A stretch of DNA of 64,000 nt from JAEUIG01 sp046349775 (GCA_046349775.1 JAXMBS010000001.1:124001-188000); one strand, 5' to 3'. Counted from the stretch's first letter, positions 1-13,908 are shown. Made by a program: numbers and translations. Notes: generated by a model from the letters alone, not told the origin.

Positions 1-370
1 GGCGGTGACGAGAACCGACGTTCGTCGAGACAACATCGCGCGGGAACAGTTCATGTCGTGTACGCGGTAACTCATCTGCGATCCATCCTGTCGCAAAGGG
101 TGATCCCTCACCGGGCTGAGTCGATTGGTCTCTGCCGCCCCTTTCGATGCAGCGCGATTCAATCGTGAATCCGAGGTCGAAGGGTCAGCGTGCCGGGGAG
201 AATAGCGGCACGGCCGCCCCCAAACCGCGCGGGTTGTACGCCACCGGCGGATTTTGCCGCAAGAGGAGATTGCCTGGCGGTGACGCGGACAACCTGAGCT
301 AAGCGCGTGCGAGTGGAGGACTTCGGGAAGGCCCCCTCACACGATATTAAGGGTTACGGAACCTGCGCCG
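1..370. other. No assignable gene
   Basis: This window edge holds no open frame with recognisable protein content and no obvious promoter or RNA gene. It could be the remains or tail of a gene outside the window. Nothing further can be supported. Confidence 0.3.
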
Positions 371-1767
371 ATGATTGGAGGGACACCAATGCGGCAAACT
401 CGCGCGCCTGGACTTGCCGAAGCGACCGGGCCGGTCGGATTTGGGCCCCGTCAGTGGATTTGTGAACAATGTGTTCGACAGGGCTGCGTTCGCTGGGCAG
501 AATCGTGGCGGTCGGGTATGAAAGCCGACACACGTCCGATGGGACCGGATCTACCGGTCCAGGTCAGTTCGCGGGCCGCTGAACGATTTGGCAACAGCAG
601 TTCGACGGCGATCCGCCATGGGACGACCCGTGCGTTGCGGCGACCCGCAATCGACGACGGCGTTCGACACCAACGGACGCACGCAGGGGGCTCCGGCGCC
701 TGCGGTTGCGCCGCGGGATGATGACTACGACCTGCGGACGATCGTCGAGTCGGTATTCGACCCGGCGGTAGACTGTGTGATCTACGAATCACCCGACGGG
801 CTGAACTCCACGGCGGCGATTGGCGGATGTCTGTACGTCCCCAGCGTGCGCTGGCGGCGCGGCGACCTGCGGTGAAGCCGCTGCGACGCATGGGACGTAT
901 GCAGTTTGTCAGGCCGTCGCTGCGCTGCCGTATTCAGGACCGGCGACCAGTCTGGAGCGGTTGACCCGGTTGTCTCGACGCAGTCTGATTGCGCGCCGGT
1001 CGAGGCCGGTGAATTTCCGGGCGCAGGCGGAGCTGGCGGGGCGCGGGCTGGGACGTGGCCGATTTGCGGGGGAGGACTGCCGCACACGATCGCCAAGGAG
1101 TTGGTGACCGCGCGGTACGATCAGAAATCGAAGCTGGTTCTGGTGGATGCCGCAAAGGGTCGGGGCACACTGCACGACGTGCAGGCCGGAGTCCACGAGG
1201 AGGCCTGCGAGAGATGACTCTGAAAACGTCATTGAATCGCTGGTCGCCGAGCTCCGGCGACGAATGGCCGTTGATCCGTGATTGCGCCGGTGATTCTTGT
1301 TGACGATCCGTGGTGGAGGTCGCTGCAGGAACCGAGAGCCCGACCGTCAACGGAACAAGACGATCTGGAACAGGGGATGCTGACGGCGGCCGCACTGTTG
1401 CATGCCGCTGCCATCCCAATGTGGTCGTGCACCGCGAGAAGGCGCGTCGAGAACATGTCCTTGCGGATGTGTCATCGTTTGGTCGCCGTGGCTGCACCGT
1501 GATCGTCCCGAAAGGGAAACGACGACGTGCGGCTGTCATGGCCGGCGAACGTCGAGATGCGCGACCGGCGCGGGTGCCGGCGAGGCAGCCGTCGAGTTGA
1601 CCAATTGCCTCGCGGCGGCCAAGACAACCGTGCTGACGGTGCCGCTCGGTCCAGTTGCAGCGATTAATCCGCGGACGAGCAGTCGGCGAAGCGCTGACAC
1701 TTATCACGGACAGTGACTACTTTGTAAAACGCCCGGAGGCCAAACGGGGACGATTGACCGACGGTTC
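371..1767 (+). other. Unassigned, frame-broken coding-like stretch
   Basis: The composition is coding-like on the plus strand, but no single frame stays open for more than about 100 codons. Protein-like stretches appear in turn in different frames, for example a segment containing PHTIAKELVTARYDQ near 1080 and one containing HPNVVVHREKARREHVLAD near 1420. I do not recognise a family from these pieces. The pattern matches one or two genes with many small indels, as seen in the next two genes downstream. No function is proposed. Confidence 0.3.
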
Positions 1768-2782
1768 GTGGAGCCGATTCGGATCGAGGAGGTTGAGCGC
1801 GCCGGGCGTTACATTCAGGAGTATCGATTTAATCCGTTTCAACAGTTGTGGATCGATCGATACAGCCGCTGTGGGGAAACGCAGCGTATATTTGTGCTGG
1901 ACAGCTGCGCCGTCAATTGGCTGACACTGTCGTGTGTCGCCGCGGAATGTCGCGCACACGTGCGACACGAAGTTCCTGGCGGCGATGTTCAATGTGCTGC
2001 TGGACGACATTGTCGACGAGCGGCGCGACAGTTTGGCGACGGTGGTATCCTGAGCCTGATGGTGCTGAACCCCGTCCGGCAGCGGCGCGGCTGGGCCGTT
2101 ACGGTGAGTTTATCAGCGACGTGTGGGAGGAGATTCGCAGCCGCGTGCGGGAATATCCGCGTGAAGCCGAGTACCGCAGGTTGTTGTGGTACGACTTCCG
2201 TCAACTGTGCAATCAGGTGGATTATTCGGGCCTGCTGCACAGGCACCCGCACCTGATCAATCAGACAGAACACGACCTGTATTCGCCGCACGGGATGATG
2301 TGCGGCCTGTGCGGCGACGCTGGATTTGACGTGCAGCCCCGGATTTCGGAACGAGGATCTTGGGTGTTGCGGGAGGCGGTGTGGCACGCCACCCGATGGC
2401 TCGAATCGGCAACCTGGTAACGACATGGGAACGCGCAGATCAGCCACGACGATTTCAGCAGCGGCGTGTTTAAAGTACGCAGTCAGGGCTGTTTGCAAAG
2501 TCGGCGATCTTTCGTCGGCCAACCGGGCGGCCATCGAGGCGGCGATCAACCGATCGGGAATCGAACAGGGAATTCGCCACGAGCTGGCAATCGCATCGGC
2601 AGACACTGTTGTCGCCGCTGCCGCGAGTGGCATCGGCGTCAATCTCCGAGCTGGTGGCGGGTCTCGACCTGCTCTTGGCCGTAGCGAGTACGCCAGCCGC
2701 GGCCGCAACAGTTGCCGCCTTTCAACGAGCACGCGCGTTGGATGCATTGCGGGCACTCGGCGGCAGAGAAGCAGCGCCGTGA
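1768..2782 (+). pseudogene. Terpene-synthase-like protein, broken by frameshifts
   Basis: The pieces, read across frames, look like an isoprenoid (class I terpene) synthase. A GTG at 1768 opens a segment containing RAGRYIQEYRFNPFQQLW. A second frame at about 1970-2050 carries LLDDIVDERRD, which fits the aspartate-rich DDxxD magnesium-binding motif. A third frame (about 2060-2420) contains GRYGEFISDVWEEIRS and runs into IGNLVTTWERE, which sits where the second metal motif (NSE/DTE) would be. The last frame ends at 2782 after ELVAGLDLLLA. The expected substrate would be a prenyl diphosphate, but the product cannot be predicted. At least three frame changes are needed. The family call rests on two short motifs and their order, so it is tentative. 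The hybrid kinase gene starts 33 nt downstream. Confidence 0.4.
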
Positions 2783-2814
2783 GCCGTCGTTGGACTTGCA
2801 GGGAAGCGCGTCCG

Positions 2815-5800
2815 ATGACCGAATGGCTCTATCGCCGGTATCGCCCGTGGTACGTCACGATCATGATGCTGATGACAAGGCTCATCGGCTCGGTCGGCGG
2901 AGCCGCTGGTGATTTATTACGTGCTGTTCACGACGAGATTGCCGGACGAAGTTCGCCGGCACTTCATCAGCGCCGGATTCGTACTGGTTCCATTCGCCGT
3001 GGAGCGACGTTCCCGTTGGCGTTGTGGAATACGCGCGTGTTGCGCTCGGTACTGGCGCGGCTGCGGCATCGCCGGTTTGCGGCTCTCACGGCCGAGGAAG
3101 GATCGCAGCGCTGGTGGAAGCGATCGTGTTTCCAATGTCGACAGAACATGGGCGAAGCATGCTCGTGCCGCTGTGCGCGGTGGTTCCGATGTGCGGGTAT
3201 TTGTGGTGGATGCGCAACTGCGGCCGACTGTCTATCTGCAGATCACGATGGTATGCTGGCGATTGCGGGAGTGCTGCTGATCACGTTCTTTGCCAGCGAT
3301 GCTGGATGCAGGTCGTCGTGCGGGATTTGTCTCGTCTGGGGATTGAGACCGGTTTCCAGTGCTGCCGCAGAGCCATTTGCAGACGCGGATGGTCGTGTGC
3401 TTCGGCGTCATCACGATGTTCACGTCGATCCTCATCGGGGCCCTGGCGAATCGCCGCGCATTGGACATCGTCGAAAACCCGGGGAGCCTGGACGAGGCTG
3501 TGGCGAGGCTGCGGGTCCATACGTTTTACATCACGCTGGTGTCGCTGGTCATGGGCATCGTGTACTCGCGAATGCTGGCGAACTCGTCGCGTCGCGCGTC
3601 CGGTTCCTTGTCAAAACCATGAGACGGGTGCAGGGCGGCGACTTGTCACAGCGTGTGCAGCCGACGGCAACGACGAGATCGACACGCTCGCCCGGCAGTT
3701 CAATACGATGGTCGAGAACCTGCAGGAGCAGGACCGCACCGTCCGTGACCTGAACCTGAACCTGGAACGGAAAGTCCGTTCGCGCACGGACGAGCTGGCC
3801 CAAAGCCAGCGATCGCTGCAGGTCTCGCTCGAGAAGTTGCGCGAGAGCGACCGTCACAAGACGGAGTTCTTTTCCAACGTCAGCCACGAACTGCGCACGC
3901 CGCTCATGATGATCCTCTCGCCGCTGGAGCAGATTGCCCGGCGGGACGAGGAAGCACTATCGGAAAAATCGCGTTCACTGCTGGGAGTGGCTTCGGTCAA
4001 CGCCAACCGGCTGCTGAAACTCATCAACCAGTTGCTCGATTTCTCGAAGCTGGAAGCAGGACACGCGAAGCTCCGGCAGGAGTGCGTCGACGTCAGCAGC
4101 GTGATCGAACGGCTGGTGGAAGCTGCGGCGCCGCTGGCCGAGCAGCGCGGATTGACGCTGTCTGCGGACATTCAACCTGGTCTACCGGCGACGATGGCGG
4201 ACGAGGAAAAGCTGGACACGATCATCACCAACCTGATTTCAAATGCGCTGAAGTTCACGCCGCGGGGGGGTTCGGTCGTCGTGCGGGCGGCAGTGGACGG
4301 GAGCTCTGAACGCCGGCTGCGCATCGACGTTATCGACTCCGGCATCGGGATTGCGCCGGAAGACCTCGACCGGCTGTTCCAGCGGTTCTCGCAAATCGAC
4401 GGCTCGACGTCGCGCGAGTTCACCGGCACCGGACTGGGGCTGGCGCTGGTGAAAGAACTGGTGGAACTGCACGGCGGCGAGATGCAGGTGGACAGCCAGC
4501 CGGGTCGCGGCAGTTGTTTTTGGTTCACGCTGCCGATCGTGGACGTCCTGCCGCAGGCGGCGCCGGTCTCGGACCGGACTCCGGTTGTGAGGAGCGAACG
4601 GTTCGCCGACCTGGCAACGTGCGACGCACCGGCACAATTGAAGGCGCCGCCGGCCGCCGACAGTCACAAGGTGCTGGTGGTCGACGACACGCCGGAAGTG
4701 CGGCACCTGGTCGGCGAGATCCTCAGCGAACACTATCACGTGGTGTTTGCGGCGGACGGCGAGAGCGGCTGGCAGGCGGTGCTCAGTGAGTCGCCGGACT
4801 TGATCATTTCCGACGTGATGATGCCGCACGTGGACGGCTACGAGCTGTGCCGGCGCGTGAAAAGCACTCCGGCGACGGCGGCGATTCCGTTTGTCCTGCT
4901 GACCGCGCGGGCCCAGGTGTCGCTCAAGATCGAGGGGCTCAACTGCGGGGCCGACGATTATCTGGTAAAGCCGTTCCATGCCGAAGAACTGTTGGCGCGT
5001 GCGGCGGCTCTGGTCCGGCTGCGGCAGATGCATAAAGACCTGGCAGTCAAGCATGCCCGGCTGGAAGAGACGCTGTCCGAACTGAAACAGACACAGAACC
5101 AGCTGATTCAAGCGGAGAAGATGAGTTCGCTCGGCCAGTTGACCGCGGGGCTGGCGCACGAGATCAATAACGCCATCAACGCCGTCTATAACGGGATCCC
5201 AGCCATTAGCGATCGCCTCGACCGGCTGCAGCAGATGGTCGAGACGGCGCTGCACGACGGAGCAGAGGTGCCGGCGGGCCAGCTTCCGGACGTCGGCGCC
5301 GCGTTCCATTCGTTGCGACGCCTGGCCGGCGTCGTGTCAGAAGGGGCCGATCGCACGGCGCGGATTGTCCGGGATATGAAGACGTTTTCGCATCCCGGCG
5401 GCGAAAAGGCCGAACCGACCGACGTCGGCGCCGTGCTGAATCTGTGCGTAGGACTGCTCGAGAACCAGTATCGCGAGCGTGCGAAGGTCCATTGCGAGAT
5501 CGAGGACGACTGCTGGTGCCAGGCGGCGCCGGGACATCTCAACCAGGTGTTCCTCAATCTGCTGACGAACGCCGTGCAGGCCTTGCCCGGAACGGGGGAG
5601 ATCTTCGCGACGGTGTGCCGCAACGGGCAGATCGTTCGGGCTTCGATTCGCGACACGGGTACGGGCATTCCTGCGGCGGTGCTGCCGCGGATCTTCGATC
5701 CGTTCTTTACGACGAAGGCGCCAGGGCAAGGGACCGGACTGGGATTGTCCGTCAGCTACGGCATCGTGACGCGCATGGGAGGAACGATCGAATGCCACAG

Positions 5801-5912
5801 CGTCGAAGGGGAGGGGACCGAGTTCATCATCCGGTTGCCGGCACTCAACGAGGAACGTGAGACGGCACCGACGGCCGCGGAGTCTGGGCCGCGACTGTTG
5901 AAGATTCGGTGA
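2815..5912 (+). CDS. Hybrid sensor histidine kinase/response regulator with membrane N-terminus (frameshifted 5' third)
   Basis: This is a large membrane-bound hybrid kinase. From 2815 to about 3660 the protein must be read across several frames. Hydrophobic segments there (LVIYYVLFTT near 2908, GVLLITFFAS near 3275, VVCFGVITMFTSILIGALAN near 3393) suggest a multi-spanning sensor region. A HAMP linker follows, and a frameshift lies inside it near 3665, at a site where one extra G would restore QPTGNDEID. From there the frame is intact. It holds a coiled coil, a HisKA domain (SHELRTP near 3885), an HATPase (DSGIGI near 4335, GTGLGLAL near 4430), a receiver (VVDDTPEV near 4680, phospho-acceptor in ISDVMMP near 4810, KPFH near 4970), and a second transmitter with GLAHEINNA near 5150 and a second HATPase (DTGTGIP near 5655, GTGLGLSV near 5735). 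The receiver-kinase gene downstream is a likely partner. The signal sensed is unknown. Confidence 0.85.
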
Positions 5913-6224
5913 CTTCGCAAGACGTCAATCGCCGAATCTTTCGTCGCGGGTTTGCACATTTCGGCGTGTGACGTAGAATTCCGCTGCGACACGTCCGCAA
6001 CCTGAATCGTCGCCAAGGTTTGGAACAGACGCGATCTTCAGCGGCCGACTGAGCAGTCTTGCACATGGAATGAGCAGCAAGATTGGAGCGTCAGCGCGCG
6101 GACCACCGAGCGTGCTGGGGTTTTCGAGGGTCCCCCGAGTTTCGTAGCCACTTGCTAACCATTGCGGGTTGATGGATTGGAGCGAACGGACCTGCGAATG
6201 CGCCCATGACCAGAGGCGCTGCTC
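5913..6224. other. Intergenic region between the two kinase genes
   Basis: This stretch of just over 300 nt has no convincing gene. It holds the candidate promoter listed separately. No terminator hairpin with a T run was seen after the hybrid kinase. Confidence 0.5.
5952..5979 (+). promoter_or_regulatory. Candidate sigma70-type promoter for the receiver-kinase gene
   Basis: TTGCAC and TAGAAT are separated by 16 nt, about 245 nt upstream of the ATG at 6225. This is a pattern match only. Planctomycete promoter consensus data are sparse. Confidence 0.35.
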
Positions 6225-7316
6225 ATGAAGCGTGACATCCTGTATGTCGACGACGAGCCCAGCAACCTCATCGTGTTTGAGGCTGCGTTCGACGAGCAGT
6301 TCCACGTCATTACCTGCCGCAACGCAGAAGAAGCGCTGAGCTATCTGCAGCAGCATCCGGTGCCGGTCGTCGTCGCGGACCAGCGGATGCCGGAGATGAC
6401 CGGCGTCGAGATGTTCGTGCGCGTGCGACGGCTCTACCCGCACACACAGCGCGTGATCCTGTCGGGCTACACCGATTCCGACGCGGCGATTGATGCGATC
6501 AACCAGGGGCAGATCTTCCAATTCGTGCGCAAGCCGTGGCAGCGGTTTGAACTGCTGTCGGTGCTGCAGCGGGCGCTGGATGCGCACGACATGTCGCTGC
6601 AGAACTCGGTGCTGACGGAGCGGTTGCTGGTTTCGGAGCGGAGCGCGCTCTTGGGCCAGGCGACGGCGCGAATCGCGCATGAGATGGCCAACCAGCTCAA
6701 CATTCTGCCGCTGCTGGAGCTCATTGAAGAAGATTACGCCGGAGATGCGCAACTGCAGCAGTTCGCGCAAGTCGCCCGTACGACGTACGAACGGCTGACC
6801 GAACTGATCGGTGAAGTCAAGGACTTCATGCGGTTTGAGACGCAGGGAATGGAGCTGAAGCCGCTGGCGCTGGCGGATTCGATTCAGGAATTGATGTCGT
6901 TCCTGCGATTCAAATCGGAGATTCGGGCCGAGCTGGTGTCGTCGGACATCCGGTCGGAGCCGACGGTGCTGGGCAACAAGCTCAAGCTGCACAAGGTGCT
7001 GGTGAACCTGATTCAGAACGCGGCGCAGGCGCTGGGGGACACGCCGAACGGGAAGGTGGTGGTCACGCTCGATCAGGAGGATGGCGCGGCGATGATCACG
7101 GTGGCGGACAATGGGCCGGGGATTCCGCCGGAGATCCAGGAGCGCATCTGGGAGCCGTTCTTTTCGACGAAGGGAGCCGAAGGGAACGGGATGGGGCTCG
7201 ATATTGCGCAGCGGCTGATTCAGGCGCATCAGGGGACGATCACGTGCCAGAGTACACCCGGGTCCGGCACAGTGTTCACAATCCGGCTGCCGCTGGCGCC
7301 GGAGGGTGCGGCTTAG
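6225..7316 (+). CDS. Receiver-histidine kinase fusion
   Basis: This 363-residue soluble signalling protein has an N-terminal receiver domain: acidic pair D9/D10, phospho-acceptor D52 in VVVADQRMP, and K103 in VRKPW. A short linker leads to a histidine kinase core with H152 in RIAHEMANQLN, then an N box (NLIQNAAQAL), G1 (DNGPGIP), an F box and G2 (GNGMGLDIA). There is no membrane segment. The receiver therefore sits upstream of its own kinase, so phosphorylation by another kinase could control activity. The hybrid kinase encoded just upstream is an obvious candidate. The ATG is preceded by an AGAGG ribosome-binding site. The next gene, leuS, starts 240 nt downstream and is unrelated in function. 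Confidence 0.88.
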   Translation: MKRDILYVDDEPSNLIVFEAAFDEQFHVITCRNAEEALSYLQQHPVPVVVADQRMPEMTGVEMFVRVRRLYPHTQRVILSGYTDSDAAIDAINQGQIFQFVRKPWQRFELLSVLQRALDAHDMSLQNSVLTERLLVSERSALLGQATARIAHEMANQLNILPLLELIEEDYAGDAQLQQFAQVARTTYERLTELIGEVKDFMRFETQGMELKPLALADSIQELMSFLRFKSEIRAELVSSDIRSEPTVLGNKLKLHKVLVNLIQNAAQALGDTPNGKVVVTLDQEDGAAMITVADNGPGIPPEIQERIWEPFFSTKGAEGNGMGLDIAQRLIQAHQGTITCQSTPGSGTVFTIRLPLAPEGAA

Positions 7317-7556
7317 TCCGGATCGGCGAACCCGTTCTCAACACGGCGGCTCCAATGCTTCGAGCCGCACCAGTTCGACGATGTGCCGTCGGGACATGTT
7401 GAACCCTCCGTTTTCTGACGGAGTCGCTGCGGTCTACTGTCCGGGACACTGCTGTCCTAATACACTCCGGGTTTGTGCGTCCCGGCGGCGCGTGGGAATT
7501 GTGTGTTGCTGCGCGCCGAACTCGCTGAATGGCCCGTTGACGATCAGGATTTGCCG

Positions 7557-10720
<3,164 letters not shown>

Positions 10721-11242
10721 GTCCGGTCGCACTCCAGTGGACGGATCGAAATGGGCAGGCCAGGCGCTGTCCGATTAAATGACCTTAATTGGGGGTTCTG
10801 GGTCAAGCCTGCTGTCTCTGACTTCATCTGTCGTGGCTCCGATCATCCTGTTGCTGACAGCCATGTGGCACAAGAGCCATTTGGACGGGGTTGCGCTCTG
10901 CCGATACCGAAAGATGCCTGCTGTGTCCGTTTCTATCGCCGATTGTCCCGTATCCACCTGCGCGGAAAGCCGGGAGGCGGACTCTGTTTGCCCGACCGTT
11001 TCTGGCCGAAACGCGCGTCGGAAGTCGTGACTGGCCAAGCCGCGCTCCACGACGTCAAATACAGTACGGCAGCGGATGCTTTTGAATCGCTTGCGTGGCA
11101 CACGAGTGGCTCGGCGGGAGCCTCGCCCTCCCTTGGAGCATTGCGCTCCCGACCGCGCCTCACCCTCTGGGCGGGCGCTGTTGCGATGGCGTGGGGGAAG
11201 GTAGAATCCGCGCCGGATTCTGATCCCAGAGGAAGGCCTCCC
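10721..11242. other. Region upstream of dnaA
   Basis: An open frame continues in phase with dnaA from 10751, but its content is not protein-like and the true start is set by the ribosome-binding site at 11243. GTATCCACC at 10950-10958 resembles a DnaA box (7 of 9 to TTATCCACA). A repeat related to 59270-59297 lies at 11107-11134. Otherwise nothing is recognised. Confidence 0.45.
11107..11134. repeat. Dispersed repeat, copy 1 (inverted relative to 59270)
   Basis: The segment beginning GGCTCGGCGGGAGCCTCG is the near-exact reverse complement of the segment at 59270-59297, differing at one position over 25 nt. Both copies are intergenic. I know of no named family. Confidence 0.6.
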
Positions 11243-12337
11243 GTGACTCGCGGTCCCGAGGTGTGCGGCGCGCGCACCGATGCTCAATTCCCGTTTCTGG
11301 TGCTGCCCGAAAGCCAGCTGGCATTCGCCGCCGCAACGCAGTTGCGCGAAACGCGCAGCGCGCGACTCTACCCGCTGCTGACGATCTCCGGACCCGCCGG
11401 CAGCGGCAAAACGCACCTGCTGACGCAGGTCTTCGCGATACGCCGGCCGGCGGCCGAACAGACGCGGCTGCTAGAAATCACAGCCGAAGAGTTCGTGGAG
11501 GAGTGGAACGAAGCCGTGCGGAGCCGGCGCGTCGTGGAAATGCGCGAACTGTACCTCGCGCACCAGGTGCTGGTCTGCGAAGACCTGCAGGGGTTTGCAG
11601 CGGCAACGGCAGCGCAGGACGCGTTCGTTACGCTGCTGGACGAACTGATCGCTTCCGGCGGTCGCGCGATCGTCACGTGCAATTCCGAGCCGCGCACGAT
11701 CCGGGGTCTGACGGCTCGACTGGTGAACCGCTGTCACGGCGGCACCAGCGCGGCGATCTCGCTACCGGGTCGCGCGAGCCGACTCAAACTGCTGCGTCAT
11801 TTTGCGGCGCCATTGCAGGTTCCCGTGCCGCTCGATGCGCTGGAACTGCTGGCGACGCCGGAGGGGCGGTCGCCGCGCGAACTGCGCGGGGAACTGCGGC
11901 GGCTGGTTCAGGCGGCCGAACAGCGGCGCCGGCCCGTGGATGTCGCGCTGCTGAAGGACATTCAAGCGGGTGAGCCGGCGGAGAAGGGCCGGCAGGTGGC
12001 TGACGTGGCGCGCGAGGTCGCTCGGCAATTCGGGATCACGTTGCGTCAACTGCGATCTGAATCGCGGGCCACTGCGACGAGAGTTCCGCGACAGGCTGCG
12101 ATGTTCCTGAGTCGCCAAATCACCGCGGCTCCGTGCGCGGAGATCGGCGCCTACTTCAGCGGCCGGACGCACAGCACGGTGGTCTATGCATGTGAACGCT
12201 TCGAGCAACAGATCGCGGAGGATCCTCGGCTGATGGCGCGTCTGGAAAAAGTGCGACAGGCATTGGCACGTCCGACGAGCCGGTGGCGTCGAAAACCTGT
12301 GGACAGACGACGGTCGAAACGACGTGCGACCGGATGA
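11243..12337 (+). CDS. dnaA: Chromosomal replication initiator DnaA, short form lacking domains I-II
   Basis: This AAA+ ATPase opens the replication origin. The GTG at 11243 (VTRGPEVCG) follows AGAGGAAGG at a good distance. A longer in-frame extension to 10751 is rejected as non-protein-like. The 364-residue product has Walker A GPAGSGKTHL, Walker B-like VLVCEDLQGF (E in place of the usual first D) and an arginine-finger region RLVNRCHGG. The C-terminal domain IV carries the DnaA signature as FSGRTHSTVVYACERFE. Typical DnaA is about 450 residues; here domain I (helicase/DnaB contact) and most of domain II are missing. Order with dnaN and gyrB supports a true dnaA rather than Hda, which lacks domain IV. 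How helicase is loaded without domain I is not evident. Confidence 0.9.
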   Translation: MTRGPEVCGARTDAQFPFLVLPESQLAFAAATQLRETRSARLYPLLTISGPAGSGKTHLLTQVFAIRRPAAEQTRLLEITAEEFVEEWNEAVRSRRVVEMRELYLAHQVLVCEDLQGFAAATAAQDAFVTLLDELIASGGRAIVTCNSEPRTIRGLTARLVNRCHGGTSAAISLPGRASRLKLLRHFAAPLQVPVPLDALELLATPEGRSPRELRGELRRLVQAAEQRRRPVDVALLKDIQAGEPAEKGRQVADVAREVARQFGITLRQLRSESRATATRVPRQAAMFLSRQITAAPCAEIGAYFSGRTHSTVVYACERFEQQIAEDPRLMARLEKVRQALARPTSRWRRKPVDRRRSKRRATG

Positions 12338-12653
12338 ACAACCGGCGCGGTTTGGCAGCGGCCAATTCTCGAGCAGTTGATCCACGATGGCCGCACCTTT
12401 CTTCCACCGAAAATCCGCCGGAATTCGACCGTTTTCGAAGCTGCAGTTGATTGAGATAACCGTTTTATTTTCATAGACTTACAGTCTTCGTCTCGAAGGT
12501 TGATAACCGCCGATATCGGCGCCTAGAACTACTACTGCTGAATTTAAAATCTGATAGACAAGACGACCTCGAACAGACCTCAGCTGTTTGTGAGCAACAG
12601 CCGCTCATTGCGGTGAGAGATCGTCCCCAACTTTCTTCGATCGAGTGTGATCC
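12338..12653. other. Candidate oriC between dnaA and dnaN
   Basis: This 316-nt gap has AT-rich stretches in an otherwise GC-rich region. A DnaA-box-like GGTTGATAACC at 12499-12508 is followed by a 14-bp perfect palindrome CGCCGATATCGGCG at 12508-12521. Next is CTACTACTGCTG at 12529-12540, which reads as DnaA-trios (3'-GAT-GAT-GAC on the bottom strand). AATTTAAAATCTGATAG follows as a possible unwinding element. Looser box-like words are TTGATCCAC near 12377 and TGTGGACAG near 12298. The order box, GC-rich spacer, trios, AT-rich matches the basal unwinding system described for Bacillus oriC. It is a pattern call, not proven. Confidence 0.5.
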
Positions 12654-13766
12654 ATGAAGATTCTGTGTCAACGGGCACAACTCGCGGCCGGCGTGCAAAG
12701 CGTCGGCGGCGTTGTGCCGGCTCGGACGCCAAAAGAGATTCTCAAAAACGTCAAACTGCACGTGGCCGACGGCAAGGCAACGCTGATCGCCACCGATCAG
12801 GAAGTTGGGATCCGGTACGAACTGCCGGAAATCGAAGCCGACCGCGGCGGGGATGTGCTTTTGCCGTTGCAGCGGCTGGCGGCGATCCTGCGGGAGGTGT
12901 CAGACGACGTCGTGACGATTGAAGCGACGGATGATGCGCTGCGAGTGAAGTGCGGGCACAGCGATTTTCGATTGTCGGTGAGCGATCCAGCCGAGTTTCC
13001 GGACGTGCCAGGGTTTTCGGACTCGCAATACTTCACGGTGTCATCCGCGACGCTCAAGCAGGGGATCCAGCGGACGCTGTTTTCCGCCGACGTGGAAAGC
13101 ACACGGTATGCGCTGGGGGGGGTGCTGTTGGACTTTACGGAGACGGGACTGACGCTGGCGGCCACGGACAGCCGGCGGCTGGCGGTCTGCCCGGTGGCGA
13201 GTTCATCGCATGGAACGTCGGCTGCAAGTGTACAGCCGGTAGTGCCTTCGAAGGCGATGTCGATGATCGAGCGAAGCGTGGGGGGTGGCGACGACGACGA
13301 GGTGCGGATCGCCGTGCATGCGCATGACGTGGTGGTGCAGTCAGGGCTGGCGACGATTTACGCGAGGCTCGTGCAGGGACGGTTTCCGAAGTATCAGGAT
13401 GTCGTGCCGCGGGATTCGAAGACTCAGATCGAGCTGGTTGTCGGACCGCTGCATTCGGCCGTGCGGCAGGCGATGATCGTGACGAACGATGAGAGCCGTG
13501 GCGTGGACTTCCGGTTCCACGACGGCACGCTGACGTTGGAAAGCCAGGCGGCCGATGTCGGCACATCGAAGGTCGAACTGCCGGTGGCGTATGACGGCGA
13601 AAGCATTCTGGTGACGTTTGATCCGCGATTTGTGGCGGAGTTCCTGCGAGTCCTGGAACCGTCGGCGGCAATCACGCTGCACCTGAATGACCCCAATAGC
13701 GCGGCCGTGTTTCGCACCGAGGGGAATTACACGTACGTCGTGATGCCGCTGGCGCCGGATCGCTGA
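12654..13766 (+). CDS. dnaN: DNA polymerase III beta subunit (sliding clamp)
   Basis: The 370-residue protein forms the dimeric ring that tethers DNA polymerase III and repair proteins to DNA. It begins MKILCQRAQLAAGVQSV and has the three clamp folds in order. The second covers about residues 125-245 (PDVPGFSDSQYFTVSS, YALGGVLLDFTE), and the third ends in YTYVVMPLAPDR, the usual MPM(R/L)-type terminus. Length is typical. It follows dnaA with the candidate oriC between them and precedes the DUF721 gene and gyrB. The frame is fully intact. Confidence 0.97.
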   Translation: MKILCQRAQLAAGVQSVGGVVPARTPKEILKNVKLHVADGKATLIATDQEVGIRYELPEIEADRGGDVLLPLQRLAAILREVSDDVVTIEATDDALRVKCGHSDFRLSVSDPAEFPDVPGFSDSQYFTVSSATLKQGIQRTLFSADVESTRYALGGVLLDFTETGLTLAATDSRRLAVCPVASSSHGTSAASVQPVVPSKAMSMIERSVGGGDDDEVRIAVHAHDVVVQSGLATIYARLVQGRFPKYQDVVPRDSKTQIELVVGPLHSAVRQAMIVTNDESRGVDFRFHDGTLTLESQAADVGTSKVELPVAYDGESILVTFDPRFVAEFLRVLEPSAAITLHLNDPNSAAVFRTEGNYTYVVMPLAPDR

Positions 13767-13908
13767 GGGTTTCCGATTCGATTACAGGGAGAGCAGTCAT
13801 GGTTGGACCCCTCACTTCAATCCGCTCCCGCGCCTCAGATCGAGCGTGAAATTCGGACTTCTCACGGGGGACGCGGAGACCAGAGATGTCGCCAGGAGGG
13901 GCGAGTCG

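Noticed and set aside
10751..11242. N-terminal extension of DnaA to 528 residues
   Set aside because: The extra residues are not DnaA-like, include repeat sequence, and the good ribosome-binding site lies before GTG 11243.
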